From Aquarana catesbeiana (Eukaryota > Chordata > Amphibia > Anura > Ranidae), in assembly GCF_042186555.1 (NCBI RefSeq), contig NC_133328.1:332116039-332180038 (forward strand): a stretch of DNA of 64,000 nucleotides, written 5' to 3'. The notes beneath the pieces are model-generated. The model did no database searches and was not told where the DNA came from. It saw nothing but the letters and a program-made list of their open reading frames with translations. Positions 47,301 to 58,939 of the stretch are shown here, piece by piece. Positions within the stretch are counted from its first letter, which is position 1; each line of letters opens with the position of its first letter. The position numbers were made by a program, and so were the translations under genes.

Positions 47301-48281
47301 TACTCAAAGATTACTACACTGTCTCAATATTGGCACAAATCAAAACATAGTTCCCCCAAAGCCCCAATACTAGATGGAAAGAACTGGAAAATATATCACT
47401 TTCTTCTTACCAGCCAACAATACACCCCTGGATACGCATCACTTTCTCCCACCATCACAGCATCACTTCATGCATGGAGAGCCTTGTTAAACACTCCCCC
47501 TCAGGACTCCATTACCTCCACGCTATCAATGCCTACCTATAGCTTAGCACATATCATCCCTGACTTAAACGTCTCAAGCTGGGTGGAAAAGGGGATAGAA
47601 AGAATTGAAGATATAATGATTGGTCCAACTCCTAAAACCTTCAGGGCTATACAAATAGAATACAACCTAGCTAACTCAGAATATTACACATACCATAGGA
47701 TAACAAATCTACTATGCTCCAACTTGGAAACAGCTATTGAGATGCCATGGAGGGTACTCCAATACTACACAAATCCAACCACCAAGATTAAAAGTATATT
47801 GTTGTTCTATAATATACTGAAGAATAAGGATATACTTTTGAAAACGACTCATATGACTGCCTGGGAGAAGTACCTAGATACCTCTTACTCCCTGGAACAA
47901 TGGCGAAAGGCACTACACATCATGTACACTGCGATAAAGAGTATAAATCTATGGGAATTATCGCAGAAAATCCTCTTCAGATGGTATCTGACACCCTATA
48001 GGATAGCTAAATTCTCCCCACAAAGTTCCAATACCTTTTGGAGAAACTGTGGTGCTGTGGGAACATTGTACCATATACTCTGGTCTTGCCCTAATATAAT
48101 CCCCTTTTGGAAGGGAGGTTATGGTACAATTTCACAAGTACTGAATATTAAAGTACCCGTGTTGCCTGGAAATGCAATTTTATCCTTGGACATAGAGTTA
48201 ATTCCACCAGAGCACAGGACCTCACTCTTGATCCAGCAAGTTATATATTATACTGTATATCACACTTTTTACCTTGGTTAA
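44323..48281 (+). pseudogene. LINE C ORF2: endonuclease and reverse transcriptase, broken
   Basis: The endonuclease starts VTFLSINTKGLNHPVKRK and CAQETHFN (44323-44500). A frameshift at an A-run near 44512 moves it to GVLIAIRDTVSFHQHEV. ILGDFNLIPD (44730), SGINLFLVDQ and WSDHASVVL (44985) follow in other frames. The linker (45097-45540) is cut by a MITE. RT resumes at 45912 with PLNKSPGPDGYIGECYK, FRPISLLNNDLKLYAK and LLALDAEKAFDWIHW, then a shift, then GTHQGCPLSPLIFNLLMEPL and FTDDVILMI, where the usual Y-A-D-D reads F-T-D-D. The C-terminus (47484-48281) holds NCGAVGTLYHILWSCP, with the first Cys of the knuckle changed. The motif style (SINTKGLN, FRPISLLNNDLKLYAK) is Tx1-like. It has at least six frame breaks. 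Confidence 0.9.
45539..45911. mobile_element. TA-flanked MITE inside LINE C ORF2
   Basis: TA on both sides (45537-45538, 45912-45913). The ends CATACCTCCCAACT and AGTTGGGAGCTATG are inverted with one mismatch. The inner sequence continues the partial inverted repeat (TGAGATGGGAATGAGGGAC against GTCCCTCAAAATCA). It is 373 bp, non-coding, and consistent with a Tc1/mariner-derived MITE. It interrupts the LINE coding frame and therefore inserted later. Confidence 0.85.
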
Positions 48282-48316
48282 CATGTCTATTATATACAGA
48301 CTTTGTTATGGAATAA

Positions 48317-48352
48317 TACTCAATAATACTCAATAATACTCAATAATACTGT
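48317..48352 (+). repeat. (CAATAATACT)n at the LINE C 3' end
   Basis: Three to four copies of a ten-base unit just before the polyadenylation signal. Such 3' microsatellites are common in L1/Tx1-like 3' UTRs. Confidence 0.85.
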
Positions 48353-48460
48353 GTCATAAACTGAGGAAATGCACGTCTAAGCGAATATTTTTCTAAATGT
48401 TTTTTCACTTATGTTCTGTGAAATATTCAATAAAAACTTATTGATTTAAAAAACATAGAT

Positions 48461-48868
48461 GAACAACATAGAATGTACTTTCCTGAAATGTATTGAGAGA
48501 CTCTCAATTACTACTAGATTATGCCTTTCAGATACAGATTGATGCTTTTTCTTATTGTACCTTAACACATTCAAATGTTACAATAGAATGTTATATGATG
48601 TTTTTTATGTTCACTTAAAAAAAAAATTGATTTGTATGATTAGTAGATTGGTATGATTTTTTTTGGGGGGTGGGTGATCAGAATGTTTTTTTTTCTCCCC
48701 CACTGTTTGTTTACATTCACCTCCCAGTCATGCATCCCTGGTTGAGAACTGGTTCTCAGGTTTATTTGGTTGAACACCCATTCATTTGACTGTTCCTGCA
48801 TAGACAGTATACAGTGTAGAAGTCTAATTCATTATTTCCCTTGTTGGTTGAATGTTCTTTGCCTATAG
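48461..48868. other. Unassigned interval
   Basis: No gene. T-rich and G-rich short tracts at 48608-48700. Confidence 0.5.
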
Positions 48869-48997
48869 CAGTGATGGCGAACCTTGGCACCCCAGATGTT
48901 TTTGAACTACATTTCCCATGATTCTCATGCAGTTTAATGGAGCATCATGGGAAATGTAGTTCCAAAACATCTGGGGTGCCAAGGTTCGCCATCACTG
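48869..48997. mobile_element. hAT-type MITE with perfect 8-bp target duplication
   Basis: GCCTATAG flanks both sides (48861-48868 and 48998-49005). The 129-bp element is one long palindrome: CAGTGATGGCGAACCTTGGC, then ACCCCAGATGTTTT and ACTACATTTCCCATGAT, mirrored exactly apart from one or two bases. An 8-bp duplication and CAG..CTG ends are typical of hAT transposons. The clean duplication suggests a recent insertion. Confidence 0.95.
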
Positions 48998-49005
48998 GCC
49001 TATAG

Positions 49006-49594
49006 TGTTAACCTACTTTCTCTAGTGGTGAATGTTGACTTTCATGGTCGATTATTCTTATAGCTATTTTTCTTGGGATAAAATCTTAGGGATTGCTACA
49101 TTTTCCCTGGGAAAGGCAACAAGGAAACTATTACACACATATTACAAACATTTTAGGTATTATTTGCTACATTTGCATAAGTGTTGAGGTATTTGCAAGC
49201 CCAATATTTTTGTATAAATGAACCCCATAGTGTATTTCTAAGATTTATACAATTCAGGGCAAGTCTTTTTCTTTGCTCTGTTGAATCCTTAAGAAGGAAC
49301 CTATGCATTCATTTTACTCATGCATTCTTCTAATGTATGGAAACATATTAATGCTGGCCACACGGCTTGAATTTTGGCCAATTCCTACTAAATCAGCTCA
49401 AATTCAACCTGTGCATGGACCTGATGATACCACCAGCTTGGTACACTTCTTGGTTGAAAAAGCCAATCAGATGCAGTCACTGTTCAGATATTCAGACAGC
49501 TGTTTAGCATTGAACAAGGGAAATCCTAATGTGCATGGCAAACCTTAAACTAGATTTCTTTTATGTATAGGCTTGATCTTTATGAAAAATGTAG
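49006..49594. other. Unassigned interval with a fragment of a GGCTGGCC-type repeat
   Basis: 49352-49450 (TGGCCACACGGCTTGAATTTTGGCCAATTCCT) resembles the right part of the MITE at 54642-54847. Nothing else is recognised. Confidence 0.4.
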
Positions 49595-50130
49595 TGGCCT
49601 TATCTTTTGTTGGGGCACTGTCCCTGGCAGAGGTGTGTACAAAGACCTGGCATTCCTGCTAGTACTTTGCATGGCAGGAATGTGCACTGGCAAACAACAG
49701 GTGCACAAGAATGCGCATGGATGCATGCACAGATGCCCCCCAGAACATGCATGCACAGTAGTGCATAGTTATGCACATTCTCAGCATGGTTTGGTGCCAA
49801 ATGGACTTTATAAGGAAACTAGTCACTATCTGCAATTGCTGGTTAATCTTCGGCTCTCCAGTGCGTTTGTTCCTGTGATCCCCTTGCTTCTGTGAATTCC
49901 TATTACTGACTCGACTTGCTCCAATCCACTCCAATGCATCAGCTGTACTCCTGGGTGATCCTCTGACAAGTATCCTAGTCAGAACATCACTGAAAGCATT
50001 TCAGCAGGTGACGAGTGCTACTTTGGACCTGACTCCTCCTGTTCCACCTTCAGGAGAGTCTGGAACTTTGCCACAAGGAAGCCCTCTCTCTATTGGCCTC
50101 CAGCACTAGCTACCTGATACTTTCATAATG
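49595..50130 (+). other. Possible solo LTR, unproven
   Basis: A non-coding, moderately GC-rich block with repeated ATGCATGCAC/GCATGCACA words, a TTTATAAGG box (49807-49815) and CTCC/CTTC-rich downstream sequence. This resembles an LTR promoter region, but no second copy, terminal TG..CA or target duplication was established. Confidence 0.25.
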
Positions 50131-50773
50131 TGCAGACAGCATCAAATGTAAGAATAATGAATTTTTGCAACATGTTATGTTGAGTGATATAGTAGTTTAC
50201 CTACTGGGTGGTTGTTAATGTACATCCGTGCATACCTGTATGGGGGGATTTGATTTTCAATTATTTTCCTGAACATTGTACATCATAGAAAATGCCATGG
50301 TTCAGATAGATGTATTTCAATTATGTTTTTAGCTGTTTGCCTGTAGTTTAGCTATAACCACAGGTGCAATAGACAGGATTTAAGTGTAAAGTTGCTGTAA
50401 AAAATCTGTTTTGTATTCTGCATCTTATCTTGTGAGCACAAGCCAGATGACTGATGTCTGCAAGCCTTGCTGCAATAAACAGTTAGGCTAATGTTTTGTT
50501 TATATAGACCCTTGTGAACCTAACATTTATGACACCCCTTGTAGGTTTGAAGCTTATCATAGGAAAGCAGAAAAATGTCTTTAATCTCTGAGCAAAAAAG
50601 GCCATAAAGCTGAGGAATGAAGCAAGTCAGATAAGTCAGGTATGAAGTTGTAGAATATGATGTGTAGGTGTTATGTATATTAGCTTTTAGGAAATAATTA
50701 CATAGTTGAAGGTAAGTCATCTGGCCATTCTCCAGCACTGGTCTCTTTAAATGCAATACATTACTAATTCTAA
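50131..50773. other. Unassigned interval
   Basis: Nothing recognised apart from an AATAAA near 50474. Confidence 0.45.
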
Positions 50774-51207
50774 TGCCCCGTACACACGGCCAGACTTTGT
50801 TCGGACATTCCGACAACAAAATCCTAGGATTTTTTCCGACGGATGTTGGCTCAAACTTGTCTTGCATACACACGGTCACACAAAGTTGTCGGAAAATACG
50901 ATCGTTCTAAACGCGGTGACGTAAAACACGTACGTCGGGACTATAAACGGGGCAGTGGCCAATAGCTTTCATCTCTTTATTTATTCTGAGCATGCGTGGC
51001 ACTTTGTCCATCGGATTTGTGTACACACGATCGGAATTTCCGACAACGGATTTTGTTTTTGGAAAATTTTATATCCTGCTCTCAAACTTTGTGTGTCGGA
51101 AAATCCGATGGAAAATGTGTGATGGAGCCTACACACGGTCGGAATTTCCGACAACAAGGTCCTACCACACAATTTCCGTCGGAAAATCCGACCGTGTGTA
51201 CAGGGCA
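50774..51207. mobile_element. Harbinger-like MITE with GCCC(C/T)GTACACACGG ends
   Basis: TAA on both sides (50771-50773, 51208-51210). The ends TGCCCCGTACACACGGCC and its inverse GACCGTGTGTACAGGGCA are inverted. Inside, CGGAATTTCCGACAA and CGGAAAATCCGA words recur in both orientations (near 50888, 51027, 51095, 51139, 51179), so most of the 434 bp can fold. Non-coding. Confidence 0.88.
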
Positions 51208-51210
51208 TAA

Positions 51211-51869
51211 CAGTGATACATATGTAATCGACTTAAAGTGACCCTGTCAGGTGAAAAAAATGAAATCACAATCACTGGAACCAGTAGTCTACATAAGACC
51301 CTTTTGAAATTGACAGTTTTGACAGGGCCAGATGGCTATGTCCCCCCAGCTTGGTTTCATTCTTTGACACATCACTGCTAAATCCTGTACTGACATAGGA
51401 GTCAGAGGAAGGAACCACAGCATGCAGTTTTGAATGCTGTTTTTGAGACTGATAGAGGCAGCAATGATAGAAAGCAGGGGAGGTAGGAGTCATGGGCTGT
51501 ATAAATTGAGTATTAAAGCTGATCAATTTTTTTTTTAATTTTTTTTTTGACTGAGTTGTTTTAGACAGTAATGTTTTCAGCAGACATGTTTAACATGTTA
51601 CAATCTGAATTTTTTTTTAACCCTTTCAAAATTAAAGTTTTCATTAAAATATTCTCTGGTGATCTTGTAAAATTGTAGGTTTTTTTTATTTATTTTAGTA
51701 TATTTTATTTTTATTTGTTTATTTTTTTAACTTTATTACTATCAAAAAGGGAGTGACAAGGACCTATATATAGTATCTTTTTACATGGCAGGTGTTCTTT
51801 ATGGAGATATAAGTGGTCTGTTAGACCCCTAATGTGTCTCCTGCACTGCTTACAAATAAATCAAGTACT
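51211..51869. other. Unassigned AT-rich interval
   Basis: T-rich tracts at 51527-51550 and 51690-51730. No gene is recognised. Confidence 0.45.
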
Positions 51870-51905
51870 GTTGTCGGAAAGTCCGATCGTATGTACGGGG
51901 CATTA
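51870..51905. mobile_element. Truncated end of the TGCCCCGTACACACGG family
   Basis: GTTGTCGGAAAGTCCGATCG then TATGTACGGGGCA, followed by TTA. This is the right end of the family at 50774-51207 without its other end. Confidence 0.75.
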
Positions 51906-52511
51906 CTGTATTGTGGCTATTTTTTAATAGTTCACCGTTAGTGCATAGTTGCTGCAATCCCCCGTGGCCATGATATCAGAGCCCAAATCAGAGCAATCAG
52001 AAGCCATATTATAAGGAGTATCGCTTCTAAAAAATAGACAAATTAAAATTATTAAAAATAAAAATAAAACCTTACATTGAAGCCAAAGATCTATACAATT
52101 GTTCAGTAAATACTAAATCTCCTGGATACCTCCTAAGATTTATAAAAAATATATATTAGAATATTATATTAAATATATGATGCACAATATATATCAACAA
52201 TCCAATATCATAAACTACATAAAAAAAAAATTGCACCTAATGGTGGTATTTAAAAAACATAAATATCCCAAAAATTGCACTTCATATTAAGAACATAAAA
52301 AGACCAGAAGCAATCACTAGAATCCCATAATCCTTTTTATAATCATTTTACATTGAATTTTAAGTAACGCTCGGGATTAACACTGGGGGGTCAAAGATGA
52401 TCTAGAATCAGATGTATATAATTTTTTCCTGTTAAGTGCATACAGACTAAGTTTTTGTAAATACTGCACTAGCAGGTATTATTTAAAAGATCACAGTGCT
52501 CATCCTAACTA
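51906..52511. other. Unassigned AT-rich interval
   Basis: AT-rich non-coding sequence, nothing recognised. Confidence 0.45.
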
Positions 52512-52728
52512 CCCTGTTTCCCCGAAAATAAGACCTAGCGTAATTATCAGTGATGGCTGCAATATAAGCCCTTCCCCCCAAATTAGCCCTAGTTAAAGTC
52601 CTTGTAGGTCTTATTTTCAGGGTAGGGCTTATTTTGGAGGAAACAGGGTAGGTCTTATTTGGGGGGTAGGGCTTATATTGCAGCCATCACTGACAATCAC
52701 GCTAGGTCTTATTTTCGGGGAAACAGGG
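52512..52728. mobile_element. TA-flanked palindromic MITE (CCCTGTTTCCCCGAAAATAA ends)
   Basis: TA at 52510-52511 and 52729-52730. CCCTGTTTCCCCGAAAATAA at the left is inverted as TTATTTTCGGGGAAACAGGG at the right. The interior repeats AATAAG(C/A)CCT in both orientations, including a second inner palindrome (GGTCTTATTTTCAGGGTAG against GTAGGGCTTATTTTGG). Non-coding. Confidence 0.9.
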
Positions 52729-53339
52729 TATGCACTTTTTTCATGCATTTTCCAGGATTACTATCTACTTTCTAAATTACGGTGATTAATCAGTGAGGAT
52801 ACAGTTGTGTAAATCCTGGTAAAAATGCAGTTCTTGGCTTTGTTTAACACAAATCAGCCACCTGCAGTAGCCCTTTGCCCTGTGACTTAATGCAAATTTA
52901 CAATATTGTTGTTTGATCACTGGTGGAGAGAAGACTAAGAAAATGCCTCTCCTGTCTGCAGCAGATCAATGACATCAACTGAGCCTAGGTAAAATCACTT
53001 GATGGTTATATTTATATCAAGGGGCAATGTTTTTTAATTTTTAGAAATGACTTTTTACATTTTTTTGTAAATGAGTAACAAGGTGTATGTACATTGTATG
53101 TATTCACTTAGGAGGCATAATATATGGGGGGGGGGGGGGGGGCTCTTTTTCTAAAGAGCACTTCTAGGTTCTGATAAGTCCCCCCACAAATCCACACATT
53201 CCTTTTCCTTTACAAGAAACCTTATCCCCATGTTGAGTGCTACTACGGCTTAAAAAAGACCCTCTGGTTTTCTGGGGATCTGTCATTTAGCAGTGGAGGA
53301 GCTACTGCTGCTAAATCTCTGGCCATTGTTTGTAAACAT
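52729..53339. other. Unassigned interval with poly-G
   Basis: A G-run of 15 or more at 53127-53142. No gene. Confidence 0.5.
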
Positions 53340-53890
53340 AAAAAGTTCACTTTGAAAGCAGTTGTAAACTGCTGCCCATTTTTTTTTTTTTACCTGCAAG
53401 GCAAAGGCATAATGTGCTAGTATGCATTTCAAACTAGCACATTATGTAAAACTTACCTCAAAACAAAGCCTTCCAGCGATGCGATGTCATCGCTGGAGAC
53501 AGCTTCCATCTTTACCCATCTTGCTTCCGTGAGTCCTTCAGAGCGCATGCACCAGTGATTTCACTGGCTGCATGTACAGTAAATATTTGTAGGAGATATA
53601 TATTTCAGAGATATTTACACTACCAATAGGTAAGCCCTATTATAGGCTTAAATGTAAAGGGTATATCTGCACTAGGAACCAAAATTTAATAAGCAGCTGT
53701 GCACTATAACCCAGACACCAGGCACAGATAATATAAGCAAAAAGAGTGCAGCACTAAAAAATAAAAAAATATAATATAAAAGTGCATTTGTGTGAATACA
53801 AACAATTATGCAGACTATTATAGTCTTACCTATAGGTAAAATTTAAAGATGGAAGTTTACGTCCTCTTTAAAGAACTACATAAAACAGCT
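53340..53890. repeat. Dispersed repeat with internal nested palindromes
   Basis: CATAATGTGCTAGTATGC and GCATTTCAAACTAGCACATTATG (53408-53445) form a hairpin. CCAGCGATGCGATGTCATCGCTGG follows. 53600-53850 looks like a second unit inserted in it (ACCAATAGGTAAGCCCTA to AGTCTTACCTATAGGTAAA). The flanks (AAAGCAGTTGTAAACTGCTG, TTTACGTCCTCTTTAAAG) suggest an inverted-end element. Boundaries are approximate. Confidence 0.4.
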
Positions 53891-53925
53891 CCCTAAATTT
53901 ACATGAAAGGCATTCCAGAAGCCTC

Positions 53926-54420
53926 TTAACCAGTTGCCGACCAGCCACAAGAGTTATACTGCGGTAAGGGGACTCGGCTGCGCAAATCTTCATACTGGTA
54001 CATTGGTTCATGCACTAGCATTTACGGGCACGCGCCCGCCGTTGGAGACCCGCAATCGTGGTGAAGAGAGGCAGAATGGGGATTTGCCTATGTAAACAAG
54101 GCAGATCTCTGTTCTGACAGGGGAGGAGAGAGAGATCAGCTGTTCCTAGTGATCAGAAACAGCCATCCCTCTCTACTCCCAGTCAGTCTGTGCCCCTGAC
54201 AGTTAGAAGGCACCTCCCTAGGGAACACTTAACCCTTTGATCACCACTAGTGTAAACCCCTTCCCTTCCAGTGCCATTTATACAGTGAATAGGGCATTTT
54301 TATAGCACTGATCACTGTAATGGTGTCACTGGGCACTAAGAAGTGTCACTTAGGGTCAGATTTGTCGCAGTACCACTAAAAATCACAGATCACCGCCATT
54401 ACTAATAAGAACAAGTTTTA
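53926..54420 (+). repeat. TTAACCAGTTGCCGACC repeat, family R3 copy a
   Basis: Starts TTAACCAGTTGCCGACCAGCC and continues through TTCCTAGTGATCAGAAACAG, CTCTCTACT, CTGACAGTTAGAA and CCTCCCTAGGGAACACTTAA. The same order is present, inverted, at 59940-60733. Non-coding. Confidence 0.75.
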
Positions 54421-54641
54421 AAAAAAGGGTTCATCAAACCTTCTGTGAACTAAACTTTTTTTTATTATCTGCATGGTGGTGAGAGCCTTGCTTCTTGTCC
54501 TAATTTCCATACAAACAATGGGTGGTACAGTTGTCAATGAAACAGAACAGCACAGACAGCAATAAAAACATTTTCAGAAGATCCAAGTCTTCCCAAGCCA
54601 CCCAACTAAAAACGTGTTGTTGTTTATTTTTAGTATGTGTA

Positions 54642-54847
54642 TAAGGCTGGCCATATATAGAGCAAATTTATTTCCTGCAACCACGGGAAGCCATTCCCAC
54701 CGGGAGAAGACAGTGATTATTGTTAGTGGCTATAGCAGCCGCTAGCGATATTCGCAAGAGAATCCAGCAGGCTGCCCATTAACGGTTTGAATCTTGGCCA
54801 GTTCCTGCTGAACTGGTCAAGATTCAAACCGTGTATGGCCAGCCTTA
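54642..54847. mobile_element. MITE with TAAGGCTGGCCATA ends
   Basis: TAAGGCTGGCCATA at the left and TATGGCCAGCCTTA at the right are perfect inverted ends. A long internal hairpin lies at about 54783-54832 (ACGGTTTGAATCTTGGCCAG against CTGGTCAAGATTCAAACCGT). Non-coding. Confidence 0.82.
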
Positions 54848-56548
54848 GTTGGAGATTTCCTGTTGCTTTCCATTCTGATAGGAAGTTAGAGGAAATCGCC
54901 CTGATAGGGACACACAGCAATAAAAAATATAAAAAAGGCTTCCGGTTATATTTTAGTACCGGAGTAGCATGGTTATTACTAATGCTCAATATCCACTGTT
55001 ACAGATTAGAATTGCATGAACTATTTGACACTTTGTCTTTTAGGTTGCTTTATTTAAGTCAAATATTCACTGTAGCTGTGTCGGTTTCAATCATTTAATG
55101 ACATGTAAGGGAAATTCCTCTTTTACTAAGTTTACCAGTACATAATTTGGTATTTGAAGTGACAGCAACCTTCCTCTATTAACACTATACAAAATTCAAA
55201 TATGTGTCTAGATGTTAAAGCATTTGTTTAGAAGAACCTTTTTTTTTTTTTTTTTAAGTAAAATATAGTTACATTAGGAATGCACCTCTATAGCTAAATA
55301 CCATTTACATAAAGAAAGTAGTTCTGTTCTTCAGACCCATGGTATCATGCCACCACAAAGCAAAAGTAGCTGCAAGGCTTCCAAATCATCAACAATCATT
55401 TTGTTAAACTAATTAATAAACTTTGCAGTGCTTCTTAAACCCACTATTCATTATCCATTCAACTAGAGACATAAAGTACACTGTATACATATATTTAAGA
55501 ACAATATTCATTTTAATTTATTTAAGCCCTCCAGGAGTTACTTTCATGAATCATTAAAATGCAGCTAGTGCAGTATATACAGAATCACAAGTAAAGCCTT
55601 CCTATTCTAAACTCAGCAGGCTGAGCTGGCGTTTAACCAGTACAGTACATGGGGTTATAACATAGGTATTTAGACTTCTTATAGATCCTTACAGTTATGT
55701 GGTAACAGCAGTTGGTCTCAACAGGATAACTGATAGAGACAATGAACACAGTATTAATACTAATATAATACTAATCCCCACTCCAAGCCACCTTACCCAC
55801 TAGAAAAATAATTGCATCTCTTCAAATAATTGCAAACTCCATCAGAAAACATCAAGCAAAGGTATTTAATGGTTTCCATTGCAATTATACAACTGACATA
55901 CAAGAGGTTCACCACATAAATACCAGTTTGTAAATGCCATACATAATTATCATTGCAAATGTGCTCATGTATATGTAATTCCAAATATAGGTCACTAATT
56001 GATAGGTGTCACTACATAAATGTCAATGACTGATGAACACAAGAAAAATGCATGTATAAGTGGTAATTACTGCAAAAGAAATTTCAGGATGATAACCAGT
56101 ATTGTATAATACATGCTAGTTTTACTACTGCTTTTTATCTCTGTGAAAGGTCAACATGTTGATATATTTCACTTTATTTTATATCACTGTACATTATCAT
56201 TTTACACATATGCATGGCATTAGAAAAACAACTGACAAGCTGTCAAACACAACTGGGGTTTTAAATTACATGACATATAATCAATGATCTATCTGGGATC
56301 CCTTTTATTTTTTCATTAACATGAGAACAAGGTGCCAAATTCTTTTTATATTTTACTTACTTTTTACTTGCTTAAAATCCTACTTAGCTTTCCCCGTCTA
56401 TGTAATGTTAAGGAGGGATCTGAGGAGGTTTACCATAATCAACCTTATCTGTACTATGCTGGCAGATCTCAGTATCAGTTGCAAACTACATGTGCACCCT
56501 GTCTGTCTCAAGAAAGGGTTAAAGAAAGCATAGCTTGGGTGGAACACT
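54848..56548. other. Unassigned AT-rich interval
   Basis: No gene recognised. T15-20 tract near 55239-55256. Short ORFs (for example 56321-56533) lack recognisable domains. Confidence 0.45.
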
Positions 56549-56846
56549 GGGGGTTATTTACAAAATGAAAATCCACTTTGCACTGCAAGTGCACTTGAAA
56601 ATGCATTGAAAGTGCACTGAAAGTGAGCTCGGAAGTGCAGTCGCTCTAAATCTAAAGGGTAGATCTGAAATGAGTGGAAGCTCTGCTGATTTTATTATCC
56701 AATCATGTGCAAGCTAAAATGCTGTTTTTTATTTTCCTTGCATGTCCCCCTGTATCTACAGTGACTTTACTTCCAAGTGCACTTCCAGTGCACTTTCAAG
56801 TGCACTGGCAGTGCAAAAGTGGATTTTCCTTTAGTAAATAACCCCC
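56549..56846. mobile_element. MITE with GGGGGTTATTTAC ends, copy 1
   Basis: GGGGGTTATTTAC and GTAAATAACCCCC are perfect inverted ends. The interior has several AAGTGCACTT words. It contains an extra AAGTGCACTGAAAGTGAGCT-type duplication near 56597-56625 compared with the copy at 58111. Non-coding, same family as 14588-14740. Confidence 0.9.
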
Positions 56847-58110
56847 ATTGTCTGTTAATGCACTTAAAAAAAAAGATACCATAGTTTGGCCCTCTGTTTG
56901 CACATCGAAAGCTATTCTAAGCAAAAGAAGCTGCCTATGAATTATAAAGGTGCCCCAAAGAAATGACTAGAAAGGTGGGTATGCCATGTGAATAGAAATT
57001 CATAGCAAACATATAGTAGGGGTTCTCAAATTCGACTATAAAAGTGAAAACACAGTTTAAGGTACAGTTAAGTATAGGATCTAGATTTGGGAGTTAATGT
57101 AAGGGTTAGTGGGAATTTAGCAGGAATTTTATAAGTTTTGTTGTGTTTGTATCTGCTAATAATGATTTGATTGTTTTTGTAGCAAAGTATTGTTTTGATA
57201 AACATTTGCACATTTGCATTTGGATCTTTTGGTCGGGTCCTATGCTTTCAGAAAATGTGTAGTTTGGAGGTATTTTACAAACTCTGAAAGCTGTAAGTGG
57301 AAAATGATGGGAAAAATTGCAAAAAATGGTCTAGCCACCTGAGTTTAAAAGTGGAGTGCAGAACCTGGCAGCTAAAATGTTAACATATATGTACTTGAAC
57401 TAGACTTGATTGAACTAGAACCATAGCACATAGTAAAATAGGAAAGGCTCACTATATACCATAACTGCATGTACTCTAAAAAATTATAAACTTTTTGTAC
57501 CTTTTTGAGTGTTTTATGGCAATCATATGATCACACAGCCCTCCTGGTGTTTATTCTTTGGCATAGCAAGGGGCTTCCTGTCTGTGTCCCATTTGCACTC
57601 CATAAGGGTGACAGTGTTACAGATGACATGCTGTGATTGGCAGAATACGTGGTGAATAATCTGACCATGTAAGATACAGGAAGGCTGTGTGCTGGGACAA
57701 TATTTTAATAGAGGAAGTACTAATATGCAAACTGATCACACCAGCGTGGATCTGCTTCTGTGCTTGGTGTGGTCAGAATGAAAAATAAAAAAAGGGAATT
57801 GCCAGGATCACTAGTTATTTCTGACCAATTTATAAAGGCAAAAATATTTAGGCTGGCTTTCTTTTAAACAAAATGTAAGCACAGACATCTATATAGGATA
57901 ATATTTTTTAGGTAACATACACTGTAATATATTTAAAGGTTTCACTCATTTCTCCCCTTGTCCTTATTTCCTCAAGACTGTATGTTAGTCTCTCTTGATA
58001 TGTCTCTCTTGATGTGTTATATCCCTTAGACATTTCACCAGCTTTGTTGTCTGTCTCACTTCTATCTTATCAACATAATTTTTTAAGTGAGGTCTCCAGA
58101 ACCAGACACA
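56847..58110. other. Unassigned interval
   Basis: No gene or transposon end recognised. Confidence 0.45.
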
Positions 58111-58351
58111 GGGGGTTGTTTACGAAAGGCAAATCCACTTTGCACTGTCAGTGCACTTGAAAGTGCGGTAGCCCTAAATCTAAGGGGTAGATCTGAAATG
58201 AGTGGAAGCTCTGCTGATTTTATCATCCAATCATGTGCAGGCTAAAATGCTGTTTTTTATTTTCCTTGCATGTCCCCCTCGGATCTACAGCGACTTTACT
58301 TTCAAGTGCACTTGCAGTGCAAAGTGGATTTTCCTTTAGTAAATAACCCCC
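58111..58351. mobile_element. MITE with GGGGGTT(A/G)TTTAC ends, copy 2
   Basis: GGGGGTTGTTTAC and GTAAATAACCCCC are the inverted ends. ACA flanks both sides (58108-58110, 58352-58354), a possible 3-bp target duplication. The body matches copy 1 and the truncated copy at 14588. Confidence 0.88.
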
Positions 58352-58939
58352 ACAGTATTCTAAATCCAAATAAAGTTTATCCAACTAAATCCAACTAAAG
58401 TTTAAACTATGGATCAATATGTAATAAGTGCCCCCAAATCTTTATCCTCTGTAGTTTTGGTCAACACTGTAACCTCAATTTGTGCTCTATCAAGGAATTA
58501 TTTTTGTAAGTGAATTATTTTCCATTGAACTGCAGTTTCCACTTATTTTTTCCAATCCTCCAACAGTCCCACATCATATTCCATGGTACACAAAACTCCA
58601 AGAATATCAACCCTATTGCACATCTCTGTGTTATCAGCAAACGGGAATCTCTTACCCACCAAATCTTTAGTAAACATAACTTACAGATAAATTAAATAGA
58701 ACAATATCTAGTACAAAGCCTTCTGGTATACCACTAGTGACTAGTCTCTGTTCTAAATGAACCCCATTTACGACCACACTCTGGTATGTATCCTTTAGGC
58801 AAGTGTGTATCCATTGGATCACCCAAAATTTAAGTCCTAAATTGTACAACATTTTTATGAGATTATGAGATTATTATGTGGAAATGTATCAAATACTTTT
58901 TCTCAAATCAATATCAAGGCTATGTCCACAGCACCACCT
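58352..58939 (-). other. Possible short non-LTR retroelement fragment
   Basis: On the minus strand 58852-58670 reads LGLKFWVIQWIHTCLKDTYQ, VVVNGVHLEQRLVTSGIPEG and VLDIVLFNL, which resembles the RT segment (W-x-x-x-Y-L, Q-x-V-x-x-G-V-P-Q-G-S-x-L-G-P-x-L-F) of jockey-like LINEs. Further RT-like text may continue in other frames up to about 58930. The rest is unassigned. Confidence 0.6.

Larger units (their letters stand above)
42095..48445 (+). mobile_element. LINE C, full-length L1/Tx1-type retrotransposon carrying two MITEs
   Basis: Target duplication TTAAAAACATAGAT at 42081-42094 and (with one extra A) at 48446-48460. The 5' end begins TAATGGGAGCGTGGCTGGCT. The 3' end has a (CAATAATACT)n microsatellite (48317-48352) and AATAAA at 48429-48434. 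Two later insertions, at 43797-44216 and 45539-45911, lengthen it by about 0.8 kb. It faces opposite to LINEs A and B and belongs to a third family. Confidence 0.93.

Noticed and set aside
50981..51241. Overlapping ORFs on both strands
   Set aside because: They are products of the self-complementary Harbinger-like MITE and have no independent support.
56321..56533. Hydrophobic short ORF as a membrane peptide gene
   Set aside because: AT-rich DNA readily gives such ORFs; no homology, promoter or splice context was recognised.
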